Of a DNA stretch of 64,000 nucleotides, positions 55,057 through 64,000 are shown piece by piece. Both the position numbers and the translations under genes were made by a program. The stretch comes from Geminicoccus roseus DSM 18922 (lineage in GTDB: Bacteria; Pseudomonadota; Alphaproteobacteria; Geminicoccales; Geminicoccaceae). The stretch lies in the NCBI RefSeq assembly GCF_000427665.1, contig NZ_KE386572.1:5022373-5086372 (forward strand). The letters run 5' to 3'. The notes beneath the pieces are model-generated. The model was not told where the DNA came from and searched no databases. It worked only from the letters and a program-made list of their open reading frames with translations. Positions within the stretch are counted from its first letter, which is position 1. Each line of letters begins with the position of its first letter.

Positions 55057-55899
55057 TCAGAGTTTGCAAGCATTCATCGGATGTCCCTGCGCTTGCATGA
55101 ACGACTTGGTCTGCAACCACCAGCTCGCCCGGCCCTGCCAGTCCAACCGCTTGATCGTGCTGCCGCTTGCTGGCGCCCTCGTGCCCCACAAACAGACGCT
55201 GTCCGCCCTGGCCCGAGCCTTCTCCAGTTCCCCGCGGAAGAACTCGCCGGGGATGAGCTTGTAGTGGATGCTCTTGTAGGGAGACTTCTCGTAGAACTGC
55301 ATCCACAGCCACGGCATGACCGGCTTGCCGTAGCTGTGGGCTTCCTCGAGCACGATGTTCGCGAACTGTGCCCAGCGGCTGCGGTTGCCCTCGTAGGTAT
55401 AAAGCGACGGCATGATCCAGTCGGTCTTGGTCGCGAGCGGGCGCATCCCTCGGTTCAGGCTGCGCTGGCGGGCGAGCCGGCTGCCTCCGGCGCGATAGTC
55501 TGGATAGTTGTAGTTCGGCATGATGCCCCAATAGCCCATCCGCACCGAGGACGGGATCCGGCCTCGAAGGTACTCGATCACCCGGATGAGCTTGTCGCGC
55601 CCTTGGGCAGTGGTCGGATCCCAGCGCTCGATGTCCAGGGTCACGATCGGAGGCTTGGCCTTGCGGATCTGGGCGGCGACCTGGTCCAGCTTGCGGTAGT
55701 CGGGCTGTCCGCTGGTGACCATCGACGCCTCGTAGAAGATCGTCATATCCTTGAAGCCGCAACTTCGGAAGCTGCCTGGCAGCTTGTTCCACCGCATGCA
55801 CTGCCAGACGTCGAACCGGGGAGCGGCCTCCGAAGTCCCGGAAAAGCCAAAAGCCCCACCAAATGCGAGCATTCCTCCGAGGAGCTGTCTTCTCTGCAT
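55057..55899 (-). CDS. Exported protein of unknown function, paralogue 2
   Basis: A 280-residue paralogue of the downstream gene, 152 bp away on the same strand. It starts MQRRQLLGGMLAFGGAFG (RR plus hydrophobic core, Tat-like) at ATG 55899, with GGGGG and GAAG upstream; longer upstream reading is not supported. The body begins right after the signal, without the Pro/Thr linker of paralogue 1, and shares TLDIERW, GYWGIMPNYNYPDYRAGG, KTDWIMPSLYTYEGNR, KPVMPWLWMQFYEKS and LIPGEFFRGELE. Tandem duplication followed by divergence is the simplest history. Function is unknown; see paralogue 1. Confidence 0.7.
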   Translation of the reverse strand: MQRRQLLGGMLAFGGAFGFSGTSEAAPRFDVWQCMRWNKLPGSFRSCGFKDMTIFYEASMVTSGQPDYRKLDQVAAQIRKAKPPIVTLDIERWDPTTAQGRDKLIRVIEYLRGRIPSSVRMGYWGIMPNYNYPDYRAGGSRLARQRSLNRGMRPLATKTDWIMPSLYTYEGNRSRWAQFANIVLEEAHSYGKPVMPWLWMQFYEKSPYKSIHYKLIPGEFFRGELEKARARADSVCLWGTRAPASGSTIKRLDWQGRASWWLQTKSFMQAQGHPMNACKL

Positions 55900-56129
55900 G
55901 TCTTCGATCCCCCATCGAGCATGAGCGTCGCCATGTAGCGTCGACATCGGATTGATGAAGCTTCGGCGGGATCGAGGTAATCGTGACGATCGTCTCATCC
56001 GGAAATGAGGTTGCCGAGCGCGGCCGAATGGCCGCACCTTCCAGCCGGCTCCGCCTTCTGCGCTTGCGCTGGGGGAGCGACCATGCCACCGCACCGCCAC
56101 ATTCCAGTCATCAGTGGGGTTGGGGGCCG

Positions 56130-57140
56130 ATGAGGGATCCGGTCGCGGTCTTGGTCACCCGCGGAGATCGGGTGGAGAGCCGGCATCTGGGCAGGCTGGC
56201 GGTGGCGGATGGGCGCGGCCGGCTGCTGGCCGCCATCGGCGACACCGACGAAGCGGTTTTTCCCCGCTCGGCGATCAAGCCCTTCCAGGCGTTGCCGCTG
56301 GTCGAGAGCGGTGCTTTGGACGCCTCCGGATGCGATGCTGCCGACCTGGCGCTGGCGTGTGCCTCCCACAACGGGGAGGAGATCCATATCAGTCGCGTGC
56401 TTGCCTGGCTGGAGCGTGCCGGGCTGACGGAGGGCGACCTGCGCTGTGGCGGCCATCCACCCCTTCTGCCGGCCGCCGACGCAGCACGCCTCAAGGCCGA
56501 TCGGCCGGTCACCCCGGTGTTCAACAACTGCTCGGGCAAGCATGCCGGCATGCTCGTGACGGCGCGGGCGCTGGGTGCCCCGATCGAGAGCTATCTGGAG
56601 CGCGACCATCCGGTGCAGCGTCGGGTCGACGATGCGCTGCGCGAGATCACCGGCATCGATCCCCTGCCCGTCCCCGGGACCGACGGATGCGGCGTTCCCT
56701 CCTGGCCCATCCCCCTGGATGCCCTTGCCCGTGCGGCGGCGCGGCTGGCGATGCCCAAGGGCCTGCCCCCGTCGCGCGCGGCGGCACTGACCCGGATCGG
56801 CGACGCCATGGTCGCCCATCCCGAGATGGTGGCCGGCAGCGGCAGGCTATGCTCGGCCCTGATGCGCGCCGCCCCCTGGATTGTCGCCAAGACCGGCGCC
56901 GAGGGGGTCTACCTCGCCGGCAACCGCCGGAACGGCCATGGAATGGCGCTGAAGGCGGTCGATGGCGCCACCCGTGCCGCCGAGGCCATGCTGCTGGCAT
57001 CAATGAGCCGGCTGGGCTGGCTGGATGGCGTCGAGCCCGGCGCCCTCGCCCGGTTCGGAGAAAAGCCAATCCTCAACGTCGCCGGCGCCAAGGTCGGGCG
57101 GATCCTGGTCGAGTTGGCCTTCCTGGACGGGCTCGCATGA
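56130..57140 (+). CDS. L-asparaginase II family protein
   Basis: A 336-residue cytoplasmic enzyme of the Asparaginase_II family (Rhizobium etli AnsA/ReAII type), unrelated to E. coli asparaginase. Reaction: L-asparagine to aspartate and ammonia. Visible family segments are [44 protein letters not shown] (Cys/Ser-Lys pair) and [13 protein letters not shown] 56130 follows GGGGG. Its stop overlaps rnhB (ATGA), so both are translated from one message. Confidence 0.88.
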   Translation: MRDPVAVLVTRGDRVESRHLGRLAVADGRGRLLAAIGDTDEAVFPRSAIKPFQALPLVESGALDASGCDAADLALACASHNGEEIHISRVLAWLERAGLTEGDLRCGGHPPLLPAADAARLKADRPVTPVFNNCSGKHAGMLVTARALGAPIESYLERDHPVQRRVDDALREITGIDPLPVPGTDGCGVPSWPIPLDALARAAARLAMPKGLPPSRAAALTRIGDAMVAHPEMVAGSGRLCSALMRAAPWIVAKTGAEGVYLAGNRRNGHGMALKAVDGATRAAEAMLLASMSRLGWLDGVEPGALARFGEKPILNVAGAKVGRILVELAFLDGLA

Positions 57141-57760
57141 GGGTCACGGTGGATGGCGCCCTGCCGGTCGCCGGGGTCGACGAGGTCGGACGCGGGCCGC
57201 TGGCGGGCCCGGTCGTCGCGTGCGCCGTGATCCTGCGCACCCCCATCGAGGGGCTGGCCGACAGCAAGGCCCTGCCGGCCGCGGAGCGGCGCCGGCTGGC
57301 CCTGCTGCTCCAGGACCAGGCGGTGGTGGCCCTGGGTGCGGCGTCGGTGGCGGAGATCGACCGGCTGAACATCTTCCACGCCTCGATGCTGGCGATGCGC
57401 CGCGCGGTCTGCCGGCTGAAGATCCGGCCCGTCCAGGTGCTGGTCGATGGCAACCGGGTCCCGCCGGGACTGGACCTCCCGGCGGAAGCGGTCGTGAAGG
57501 GCGATGCCCTGGTCGACTGCATCGCGGCTGCCTCGATCGTGGCGAAGGTGGTGCGCGACCGGGCGATGGCGCGCCTCGCGCTGCGCTGGCCAGGCTATGG
57601 TCTCGAGCGCCACGCAGGCTATCCCACCGCCTTCCACCGCCAGGCTCTGCGGGAACTGGGGCCGACCCCCCATCACCGGCGGGGGTTCAAGGGCGTGCTT
57701 CCCCTGGACGATGCCCTGGATGCCGTCCTGGATGATGAGGCCTCTGGCGTCCTGGCATGA
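57137..57760 (+). CDS. rnhB: Ribonuclease HII
   Basis: A 207-residue nuclease that cleaves the RNA strand of RNA-DNA hybrids and single ribonucleotides in DNA. The catalytic [14 protein letters not shown] begins at Asp 15, the second acidic position is in VLVDGNRV and the third in [18 protein letters not shown]. The [24 protein letters not shown] segment is the family C-terminal block. Start overlaps the asparaginase stop. Confidence 0.95.
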   Translation: MRVTVDGALPVAGVDEVGRGPLAGPVVACAVILRTPIEGLADSKALPAAERRRLALLLQDQAVVALGAASVAEIDRLNIFHASMLAMRRAVCRLKIRPVQVLVDGNRVPPGLDLPAEAVVKGDALVDCIAAASIVAKVVRDRAMARLALRWPGYGLERHAGYPTAFHRQALRELGPTPHHRRGFKGVLPLDDALDAVLDDEASGVLA

Positions 57761-57806
57761 TTTTGTGGTCCAAGCGGCCCGGGTTGATGCAAGGGGATGC
57801 GGGTCG

Positions 57807-58391
57807 ATGGATCAGGCGACGGTGATGGCCGAGTTCGAGGCGGCAGGCGCGCTCCTGCGCGGTCACTTCATCCTGACCTCCGGCCTGCGCAGCTCCGTCT
57901 ACCTGCAGTGCGCCCGGGTGCTGATGGACCCGGCCCGGGCCGAGCGGCTGGCAAAGGCGCTGGCGGCCAGGATCGGCGACATCGAGGTGGACCTGGTGGT
58001 GGCGCCAGCCATGGGCGGGATCCTGGTCGGGCATGAACTGGCCCGCGCTCTGGGCGTCCCGTCCCTGTTCACCGAGCGGGTCGACGGGACCTTCACCCTG
58101 CGCCGCGGCTTCTCGATCCCGAAGGGTGCAAAGGTCGTGGTCGCCGAGGACGTGGTTACCACCGGCATGTCCACCAAGGAGTGCATGGAGGTGATCCGGG
58201 CCGAAGGCGGGCAGGTGGTCGCGGCCGCCTGCCTGGTCGACCGTTCGGGAGGCCGGGCCGATCTCGGCGTGCCGCATCACGCGCTGATGGCGCTGGACCT
58301 GCCGACCTACCGCCCGGACGAGCTTCCGCCCGAACTGGCGGCGATCCCGCCGGTCAAGCCCGGCTCCCGCCCCGGCGCTGCCAAGGCCTGA
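57807..58391 (+). CDS. pyrE: Orotate phosphoribosyltransferase
   Basis: A 194-residue enzyme of de novo pyrimidine synthesis (orotate + PRPP to OMP). The PRPP motif [16 protein letters not shown] is present near residue 113, and [17 protein letters not shown] and [15 protein letters not shown] match the alphaproteobacterial form. The start at ATG 57807 is preceded by G-rich sequence. It follows rnhB by 46 bp; the DUF2062 gene starts 5 bases after its stop. Confidence 0.94.
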   Translation: MDQATVMAEFEAAGALLRGHFILTSGLRSSVYLQCARVLMDPARAERLAKALAARIGDIEVDLVVAPAMGGILVGHELARALGVPSLFTERVDGTFTLRRGFSIPKGAKVVVAEDVVTTGMSTKECMEVIRAEGGQVVAAACLVDRSGGRADLGVPHHALMALDLPTYRPDELPPELAAIPPVKPGSRPGAAKA

Positions 58392-58396
58392 CGAGG

Positions 58397-58969
58397 TTGC
58401 TGTTCGCCCGGCAGCGGCGCCCGAACTTCTGGGAGCGCAGTCGTTCGGCGGTCCTCCCGCGCATGGGCTACCGGCGCGCGTTCCGCTACCGCCTGCAGCG
58501 CATCGGGCGGATGAGCGGCTCGCCGCACTATCTGGCGGCCGGGGTGGCGCTCGGCACCGCGCTGGCCCTGACGCCATGGTTCGGCCTGCATTTCTTCATG
58601 GCGTTCCTGCTGGCGAGGCTGTTCCGGGCGAGCCTGCCGCTGGCGCTGGCGTTTACCCTGCTGAACAATCCCTGGACGCTGCCGCTCGTGATGTTCTGCA
58701 ACTACGAGCTTGGCCGCGCGATCCTGGGCAGCAACGGTGTGGGCCTGCCGCCGGTCGAGGCGATCTCCTGGAGCTATCTCCTCAACGACGGCGAGGCGCT
58801 GTTGCTGCCGCTGATCGTGGGCAGCACGCCCCTGGCCATCCTGGGCTTCTGTGCGGTGTACTGGCCGCTGCGACGCAAGGTTGCCCGGATGCAGGTCGAG
58901 CGCCGGACGAAGCTGGATGCCCGCCGCACGGCGATCCGGGCATTGCAACCGGAACAAGCGATCATCTGA
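58397..58969 (+). CDS. DUF2062 family membrane protein
   Basis: A 190-residue predicted inner-membrane protein. The DUF2062 core contains SGSPHYLAAGVALGTALALTP with three hydrophobic segments, then FTLLNNPWTLPL. The start is set at TTG 58397 because family proteins open with a basic W/R-rich segment (FARQRRPNFWERSRS) that this start retains; ATG 58463 would remove it. GAGG lies immediately before, which is closer than normal. DUF2062 has no settled function. It is followed by gnd after 22 bp. Confidence 0.78.
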   Translation: MLFARQRRPNFWERSRSAVLPRMGYRRAFRYRLQRIGRMSGSPHYLAAGVALGTALALTPWFGLHFFMAFLLARLFRASLPLALAFTLLNNPWTLPLVMFCNYELGRAILGSNGVGLPPVEAISWSYLLNDGEALLLPLIVGSTPLAILGFCAVYWPLRRKVARMQVERRTKLDARRTAIRALQPEQAII

Positions 58970-58991
58970 AACCCTCTGGAGGGAGATGGAC

Positions 58992-60425
58992 ATGACGGAA
59001 CTGGCCGATCTCGGCGTCACCGGTCTCGCGGTGATGGGCGCCAACCTTGCCCGCAACGCGGCGCGCAAGGGCCTGCGCGTCGCCGTCCACAACCGCAGCA
59101 ACGAGAGGACCGAGCATCTCCTGGCCGAGCATGGCCACGAGGGCGCGTTCGTCGGCACCAGGTCGGTCGAGGAGTTCGTGGCCGCCCTGTCGAAGCCCCG
59201 GGCGATCATCATCATGGTCAAGGCCGGCCAGCCGACCGACGACGTGATCGCCGAGCTGGTCCCGCACCTGGATGAAGGCGACATCATCGTCGACGGCGGC
59301 AACGCCCTGTTCTCGGACACCCGGCGGCGCGAGCGCGAGCTGGCGGCGCGCAATATCCTGTTCGTCGGCATGGGCATCTCCGGCGGCGAAGAGGGCGCGC
59401 TGGAAGGCCCATCGATGATGCCGGGCGGCGCCAAGGCCGCCTGGGAGCGGATCGCGCCGATGGTCACCAAGATGGCGGTCTCGGTCGATGGCACCCCGTG
59501 CTGCGCGCACATGGGCCCGGATGGCGCCGGCCACTACGTGAAGATGGTGCATAACGGCATCGAATATGCCGACATGCAACTGATCGCCGAGGCCTACGAC
59601 CTGATGCGCACGGTCTACGGCATGAAGGCGAAGGAGATCGCCGAGGTCTTCGCGACCTGGAACACCGGCGACCTCGACTCCTACCTGATCGAGATCACCG
59701 CGATCGTGCTGGCCAAGCAGGACGCCGCGACCGGATCCGCTCTGGTCGACATGATCCGCGACGAGGCCGAGCAGAAGGGCACCGGGCGCTGGACCGCGCA
59801 GTCGGCCCTGGAACTGGGCGTACCGATCACCGCGATCACCGAGGCGGTGTTCGCCCGCGCTCTGTCCGGACGTCCCGCCCAGCGCGCCGCCGCCGCCAAG
59901 GCGCTGAGCCACGCGCCGATGGCCCAGCGCAAGGCCGGCCCGGCCGAGATCGCCATGATCCGCGATGCGCTCTATGCCTCCAAGATCGTCGCCTACGCCC
60001 AAGGCTTCGAGCAGCTCGAGGTGGCCTCCAAACAATATGGCTGGGATCTCGATCTCGGCCTGATCGCCACGATCTGGCGGGGTGGCTGCATCATCCGGGC
60101 GGCGTTCCTGGACCGGATCAAGGAAGGCTACGCGTCGCATGCCGACGCCCCCAGCCTGCTCCTGCAGCCCTACTTCCGCGACGGCGTGCTCAAGGCGGAG
60201 CAGGCCTGGCGCGACGTGGTGATCCTGGCGGTGCAGAGCGGCGTCGCCGTGCCGGCATTCGCCTCATGCCTGGCCTATTTCGACGGCCTGCGCCGCGAGC
60301 GCGGCCCTGCCAACCTGCTGCAGGGCCTGCGCGACTATTTCGGCGCGCACACCTACCGCCGCTTCGACAAGGAAGGCACCTTCCACACCCGCTGGCCGCA
60401 GGACGGGAGCGAGGTGGAGGTCTGA
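58992..60425 (+). CDS. gnd: 6-phosphogluconate dehydrogenase (decarboxylating)
   Basis: A 477-residue enzyme of the oxidative pentose phosphate pathway: 6-phosphogluconate to ribulose 5-phosphate, CO2 and NADPH. The N-terminal Rossmann motif is GLAVMGANLARNAARKG, and the NADP-specificity region HNRSNERT follows. The catalytic Lys/His region HYVKMVHNGIEYADMQL and the GTGRWTAQSALELGVP block are intact. GGGAG six bases before ATG 58992 favours this start over ATG 58986. A perfect hairpin lies 32 bp past the stop. Confidence 0.96.
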   Translation: MTELADLGVTGLAVMGANLARNAARKGLRVAVHNRSNERTEHLLAEHGHEGAFVGTRSVEEFVAALSKPRAIIIMVKAGQPTDDVIAELVPHLDEGDIIVDGGNALFSDTRRRERELAARNILFVGMGISGGEEGALEGPSMMPGGAKAAWERIAPMVTKMAVSVDGTPCCAHMGPDGAGHYVKMVHNGIEYADMQLIAEAYDLMRTVYGMKAKEIAEVFATWNTGDLDSYLIEITAIVLAKQDAATGSALVDMIRDEAEQKGTGRWTAQSALELGVPITAITEAVFARALSGRPAQRAAAAKALSHAPMAQRKAGPAEIAMIRDALYASKIVAYAQGFEQLEVASKQYGWDLDLGLIATIWRGGCIIRAAFLDRIKEGYASHADAPSLLLQPYFRDGVLKAEQAWRDVVILAVQSGVAVPAFASCLAYFDGLRRERGPANLLQGLRDYFGAHTYRRFDKEGTFHTRWPQDGSEVEV

Positions 60426-60457
60426 GCGAAGCGACCGCGCCGCTCCCTCTACGGAAC

Positions 60458-60480
60458 GGGACCGACCTCGTGTCGGTCCC
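60458..60480. terminator. Hairpin between gnd and the convergent aminotransferase
   Basis: GGGACCGAC and GTCGGTCCC (9-bp arms, 5-base loop) lie between the two convergent stop codons. It is well placed as a bidirectional terminator, though no T-run follows on either strand. Confidence 0.6.
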
Positions 60481-60495
60481 GGATCCCGCTTCCGA

Positions 60496-61833
60496 TCAGT
60501 CGAGTTCGTCCAGCACCGAGCCGAGCTTGTCCACGATCTCGTCGATATGGGCCTTGGTCAGCACCAGCGGCGGCGACATCGCGATCGTGTCGCCGGTGAT
60601 CCGCAGCATGATGCCCTTCTCGTAGCCCAGCAGCATGGCGTCGTAGGCCCGCTCCGCCGGCGCTCCCGGCCGCGACGACAGTTCGACCGCCCCCATGATG
60701 CCGATCGTGCGGATGTCGATGACGTTGCGCTTGCCCTTCAGCGAGTGGATCGCGTCGGCCCAGTAGCTTTCCAGGGACGCCGCGTTCTCGAACACGCCCT
60801 CGTCCTTGTAGACGTCCAGCGTGGCCAGGGCCGCCGCGCAGGCAATCGGATGCGCCGAATAGGTGTAGCCGTGGAACAGCTCGATCGCCTTCTCCGAGCC
60901 GCCGTTCTCCATGAAGGTCTCGTAGATCTCCTTGGAGACCATGACCGCCCCCATCGGGATGGTGGCCGAGGTCAGTCCCTTGGCGGTGGTCATCAGGTCC
61001 GGCTGCACCCCGAAATAGTCGGAAGCCGATGCCTTGCCGAGCCGGCCGAACGCGGTGATCACCTCGTCGAAGATCAGGAGGATGCCGTGCTTCTTCGTGA
61101 TCTCACGCAGCTTCTGCAGGTATCCTACCGGCGGCGCCAGCACCCCGGTCGAGCCCGCCACCGGCTCCACGATCACCGCGGCGATGGTCGAGGCGTCGTG
61201 CAGCGCCACCAGCCGCTCCAGTTCGTCGGCCAGATGGCCGCCCCAGCTCGGCTGGCCCTTGGAGTAGGCCTGGTGCTCCAGGCTATAGGTATGCGGCAGG
61301 TGGTCGACGCCGGTCAGCATCGAGCCGAAATGCATGCGGTTCTTGACCATGCCGCCGACCGAGATCCCGCCGAAGCCGACCCCGTGATAGCCGCGCTCGC
61401 GGCCGATCAGCCGGGTGCGGGTGCCCTGCCCGCGGGCGCGCTGGTAGGCCAGCGCGATCTTGAGCGCGGTGTCGACCGATTCGGATCCGGAATTGGTGAA
61501 GAAGGCGTGGTCCAGGTCGCCTGGGAACAGATGGGCCAGACGCGAGGCCAGCTCGAACGACTTGGGGTGCGCCCACTGGAATGAGGGGGCAAAGTCGAGC
61601 TCCGCCGCCTGCTTCTGGATCGCCTCGACGATCTTGGGATGCCCGTGACCGGCATTGACGCACCACAGGCCGGCCGTGGCGTCCAGGAGCTGCTTGCCGT
61701 CCTGGGTCGTGTAGTGCAGCCCCTGCGCCTTCACCAGCAGGCGCGGGTTCTTCTTGAAATGCCGGTTCGAGGTGAACGGCATCCAGAAGCTCTCGAGATC
61801 GTTCGGAGCGCTGGCGAGATCCTTGGTCAGCAT
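60496..61833 (-). CDS. Omega-amino acid aminotransferase (beta-alanine-pyruvate type)
   Basis: A 445-residue class III PLP enzyme close to the beta-alanine-pyruvate aminotransferases. The FWMPFTSNRHFKKNPRLL N-terminus and HGHPKIVEAIQKQAAELDF segment are typical. PLP phosphate contacts: FTNSGSESVDTALKIA; PLP-binding Asp region: LLIFDEVITAFGR; Schiff-base Lys: TTAKGLTSATIPMGAVM. It transfers the omega-amino group of beta-alanine or related amines to pyruvate. It is a different branch from the class III enzyme at 52.5 kb (about one third identical by eye). Confidence 0.92.
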   Translation of the reverse strand: MLTKDLASAPNDLESFWMPFTSNRHFKKNPRLLVKAQGLHYTTQDGKQLLDATAGLWCVNAGHGHPKIVEAIQKQAAELDFAPSFQWAHPKSFELASRLAHLFPGDLDHAFFTNSGSESVDTALKIALAYQRARGQGTRTRLIGRERGYHGVGFGGISVGGMVKNRMHFGSMLTGVDHLPHTYSLEHQAYSKGQPSWGGHLADELERLVALHDASTIAAVIVEPVAGSTGVLAPPVGYLQKLREITKKHGILLIFDEVITAFGRLGKASASDYFGVQPDLMTTAKGLTSATIPMGAVMVSKEIYETFMENGGSEKAIELFHGYTYSAHPIACAAALATLDVYKDEGVFENAASLESYWADAIHSLKGKRNVIDIRTIGIMGAVELSSRPGAPAERAYDAMLLGYEKGIMLRITGDTIAMSPPLVLTKAHIDEIVDKLGSVLDELD

Positions 61834-61901
61834 GGCGGCCTCACGGGAACACTGGGGCTAGCAGGCACGGCCTAAAATCGATCGGGCCGCGGCTGGGACC
61901 A

Positions 61902-63131
61902 TCACATCATGACGTACCCTGCAAGGTAGAGCCACAGGATCGCGAGCGCTTGGGCCAGGATGGTCATCGGGATGCCGGCCCTGGCGTGCTCGAGGAAGCC
62001 CAGATGCACGCCGGCTTCACGCGCGCGCTCGACGGTGATGATGTTGGCGAGGCTGCCGATGATCAGCAGGTTGCCGGCAAGCGTGGAAAGGGACGCCAGG
62101 GCAAAGAGCGACCCGTCCGGAAGGTCGGGCAGGATCCCCAGGATCAGCATGACGATGGGCACGTTGCCGATCGTGTTGCTGCCGACCAGCGCCAGCGGCG
62201 CCAGCACCGCCAGCCGGTCCGGCAGGAGGCCCGCCTGCTCCAGCCGCTCCACCGTAATGGCCGGCAGACCGGTGTCGGCCAGGGCTGCGGTGACCACGAA
62301 CAGCCCGCCGAACAGGACCAGGAGGTGCCAGTCCACTAGGCCCAGCAATTGCTTGGTCGCCATGGTCCGGCTGACCAGCAGGGCCCCGGCCACCACCAGG
62401 ACGGTGGTGGTGTGCGGGATCGGCGTGGTGAAGCCGGCCATCAGCACGATCGTCCAGAAGCAGGCCTTGAGCAGTGCGCTGCGCTGGACTGGCGGCACCG
62501 GCAGCGCTTCCCCGTTCACCGGGCGCGCCGCCAACGCGTCGCGCCATTGCCACCGCACCACCAGCCAGACCGCCGCCAGCCCGGCAATGGCCGGCGGCGT
62601 GCAGGCGGCAGCGAACGGCCAAAACTCCAGCTGCCCCACCGAGCCGATCAGGATGTTCTGCGGGTTGCCGATCAGGGTGGCGGCCGAGCCGGCATTGGCC
62701 GCGCCGGCAAGCGCGATCAGGAAGGGACGCGGGTCGAGGCCGCGCGCGATCAGCCCCCGGCATAAGAGCGGCGTGATCGCCCAAACCACCACGTCGTTGG
62801 CAAGGATCGCCGACAGGAGCCCCGCCACGACGATGACGACCAGGAGGATCGTGGCCGGCCGGGCATCGGTCGAGGCGATGCCGGCGGCGACCCGGTCATA
62901 GAACCCGCAGGCCGCGAACTGGGCGGAAAGGACCATCAGGCCGAACAGGACGATCAGCGTGGGAAAGTCGATCGCCGCCAGGACCCGCTCGGCGGATACC
63001 GGGCCGGCCGCAAACAGGACGATCGCCCCCAGCAGCGCGATGCCGGTGCGGTCGATCTTGAGGCCTGGCCAGCGCCCGAGCGCCATGCCGAGATAGACCG
63101 CGACGAAGGTCGCGAGGACGAGGCCGTTCAA
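61902..63131 (-). CDS. ArsB/SLC13-type anion transporter
   Basis: A 409-residue inner-membrane transporter with about 11 hydrophobic segments, of the ion transporter superfamily (ArsB/NhaD/SLC13). Characteristic segments are GLLSAILANDVVVWAITPL, the GAANAGSAATLIGNPQN motif and the mirrored GSNTIGNVPIVMLIL. The substrate may be an anion such as a di-/tricarboxylate or arsenite; no ars genes are near. The start is put at TTG 63131 (GGAG nine bases upstream); GTG 63230 would add a Cys/Pro-rich leader not seen in the family. The neighbouring CbtA remnant and methyltransferase appear unrelated. Confidence 0.82.
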   Translation of the reverse strand: MNGLVLATFVAVYLGMALGRWPGLKIDRTGIALLGAIVLFAAGPVSAERVLAAIDFPTLIVLFGLMVLSAQFAACGFYDRVAAGIASTDARPATILLVVIVVAGLLSAILANDVVVWAITPLLCRGLIARGLDPRPFLIALAGAANAGSAATLIGNPQNILIGSVGQLEFWPFAAACTPPAIAGLAAVWLVVRWQWRDALAARPVNGEALPVPPVQRSALLKACFWTIVLMAGFTTPIPHTTTVLVVAGALLVSRTMATKQLLGLVDWHLLVLFGGLFVVTAALADTGLPAITVERLEQAGLLPDRLAVLAPLALVGSNTIGNVPIVMLILGILPDLPDGSLFALASLSTLAGNLLIIGSLANIITVERAREAGVHLGFLEHARAGIPMTILAQALAILWLYLAGYVMM

Positions 63132-63235
63132 TGCGTGGGGCTCCAGCGGACAGTCGGAAGCGGCCGGGCCGCCACGCTTTTCAGGCGCGTCCGAGCAATC
63201 GGCGAGCTGCGGGAAAAGGACAAGCCACACCAGGA

Positions 63236-63545
63236 GGACCGCCCTGCTCCGGGGCCTGGCCGGCTTCGCCTCCTTCGCCCTGGCTCCCAGAGTCCCGGGT
63301 GCGGTGACCGCCGAGCTTCACCCGCCGCCAGCTCTCATGGCCATGCCCCCGCCGCGCCGGCCGTCGCCGGCCTGGCACTGCCCGCCCTGCCGCATCTGAT
63401 CGGCCAGCCGGCAGCCGGGATCCCGGACAGCTCGGTGCCGCCGGAACTGGCGGCCGGATCCGTCACCGCCTCGCTCGTCAGCCAGGCGGTGTCCTGGGTG
63501 GTGCTGGGCGCGTCGGTCGGCTGGCTCGGCGCGTGCCTGGAAGCT
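63236..63545 (+). pseudogene. CbtA-like cobalt transporter gene remnant
   Basis: Two frames read as parts of a CbtA-type membrane protein. From about 63238: RTALLRGLAGFASFALAP, the family's AGF(L/V)AFALAP segment, then an out-of-place region and a stop in that frame. In the shifted frame from about 63350: LALPALPHLIGQPAAGIP, then PPELAAGSVTASLVSQAVSW with the final membrane segment. The N-terminal membrane segments and start are missing. Probably a truncated, frameshifted copy; the other CbtB partner is not seen here. Confidence 0.5.
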
Positions 63546-63565
63546 CGGGCACCCAGCGGCGTATT

Positions 63566-64000
63566 TCAGCCCCCCGTCTCGCCCCGCTTGGCCGTTCCCT
63601 CCAGCACTTCCACCGGCACGCCCATCGCCGCCGCCAGGCGGACCTGGCCGCTGCCGCGCCTGGCCGGCTTCTGCTGGCTTTCGTGCGGCTTCCAGGCGGA
63701 AAGGTGCAGGATCTCGAAATGGGCGATCACCCGGCCGTCCTCCCGGGCGAAGCGCTCGCGGTAGATTTCGGCGGTGCGCAGCAGCAGGTCGCGCCGGAAC
63801 ATGCCCTTCGGCCGGTCAACCAGCGCGCCGCCCTCGCCCATCGACTGGAGGTCGTGCAGGAGCGCCAGGGGATCGGCATAGGTGACCGTGATCCGGTCGA
63901 CGTCGGCCACCGGCAGAGCCAGTTCGGCCCGCTGCAGAAGGGCTGCCGCGTCGCGGATGTCGACAAACGGCGCCACCCGCATCGCGGCCCCGCCCTTGAG
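63566..64000 (-). CDS. SAM-dependent methyltransferase (BioC/NDUFAF5-like), C-terminal part
   Basis: The reading frame is open to the right edge, so the gene starts outside the window; the visible 144 residues are its C-terminus. They match the end of the alphaproteobacterial BioC/NDUFAF5-type class I methyltransferase: RVAPFVDIRDAAALLQRAEL, DRITVTYADPLALLHDL and FEILHLSAWKPHESQQKPAR. The internal ATG at 63982 is not the start. The SAM-binding motifs lie beyond the window, and the substrate cannot be judged. Confidence 0.88.
   Translation of the reverse strand, partial: LKGGAAMRVAPFVDIRDAAALLQRAELALPVADVDRITVTYADPLALLHDLQSMGEGGALVDRPKGMFRRDLLLRTAEIYRERFAREDGRVIAHFEILHLSAWKPHESQQKPARRGSGQVRLAAAMGVPVEVLEGTAKRGETGG

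Noticed and set aside
63131-63230. Upstream extension of the ArsB/SLC13-type gene to GTG 63230
   Set aside because: It adds a Cys/Pro-rich leader with no ribosome-binding site that is not typical of the family, so TTG 63131 was preferred.

Overview
The window is GC-rich DNA (strong G/C in codon third positions, long antisense shadow ORFs) that reads as the chromosome of an alphaproteobacterium, probably of the Rhodospirillales/Geminicoccales type. Supporting this are an MbfA-type ferritin/VIT1 iron exporter with an Irr-like operator, the gltX/gltA/comEC neighbourhood, a divergent polysaccharide deacetylase coupled to rppH, and an N-methyl-amine (betaine-like) catabolic operon. No tRNA, rRNA, CRISPR array or intact insertion sequence was recognised. 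The assignment to group is inference from gene content.

Layout. 1-5.3 kb: the 3' part of a P-type cation ATPase, a HerA/DUF853 ATPase and two MFS transporters. 5.3-12.6 kb: a 2175-residue autotransporter on the minus strand, preceded by a structured 5' region and a 30-codon single-membrane-segment ORF. 12.6-15.6 kb: apt and a DUF192 protein start head to head, followed by an unusual DUF2231-Rieske-hemerythrin fusion. 16-21.4 kb (minus): mbfA, an aspartate-type aminotransferase, gltA and gltX. 21.4-29.8 kb (plus): comEC overlapped by a gene for a 2058-residue protein with a sensor/HAMP-like N-terminus, a huge low-complexity tail with an exact 156-bp (52-residue) repeat period, and a short helical C-terminus. 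This is the strongest candidate for something undescribed.

30.6-41.3 kb (minus): a tightly coupled seven-gene operon holding a glycine-betaine-type ABC transporter (binding protein, ATPase, double permease), two choline-kinase-like phosphotransferases and two dimethylglycine-dehydrogenase-like FAD/GcvT enzymes. A divergent DeoR-type regulator lies at 41.4 kb. The set looks like uptake plus oxidative demethylation of a quaternary or N-methylated compound in which a kinase step is built in. 43-44 kb: an orphan LacI-type regulator. 44.1-46.4 kb: a gene-poor stretch with a decayed IS5-type transposase and one small membrane ORF.

46.4-64 kb is mostly housekeeping: a lipoprotein, rppH with a polysaccharide deacetylase, an extensin-like protein, zapE, an AAA ATPase, hemH, two class III aminotransferases, a pair of paralogous exported proteins of unknown function, L-asparaginase II-rnhB-pyrE-DUF2062-gnd on the plus strand, an ArsB/SLC13-type transporter, a CbtA-like gene remnant, and the 3' part of a BioC/NDUFAF5-type methyltransferase at the right edge.
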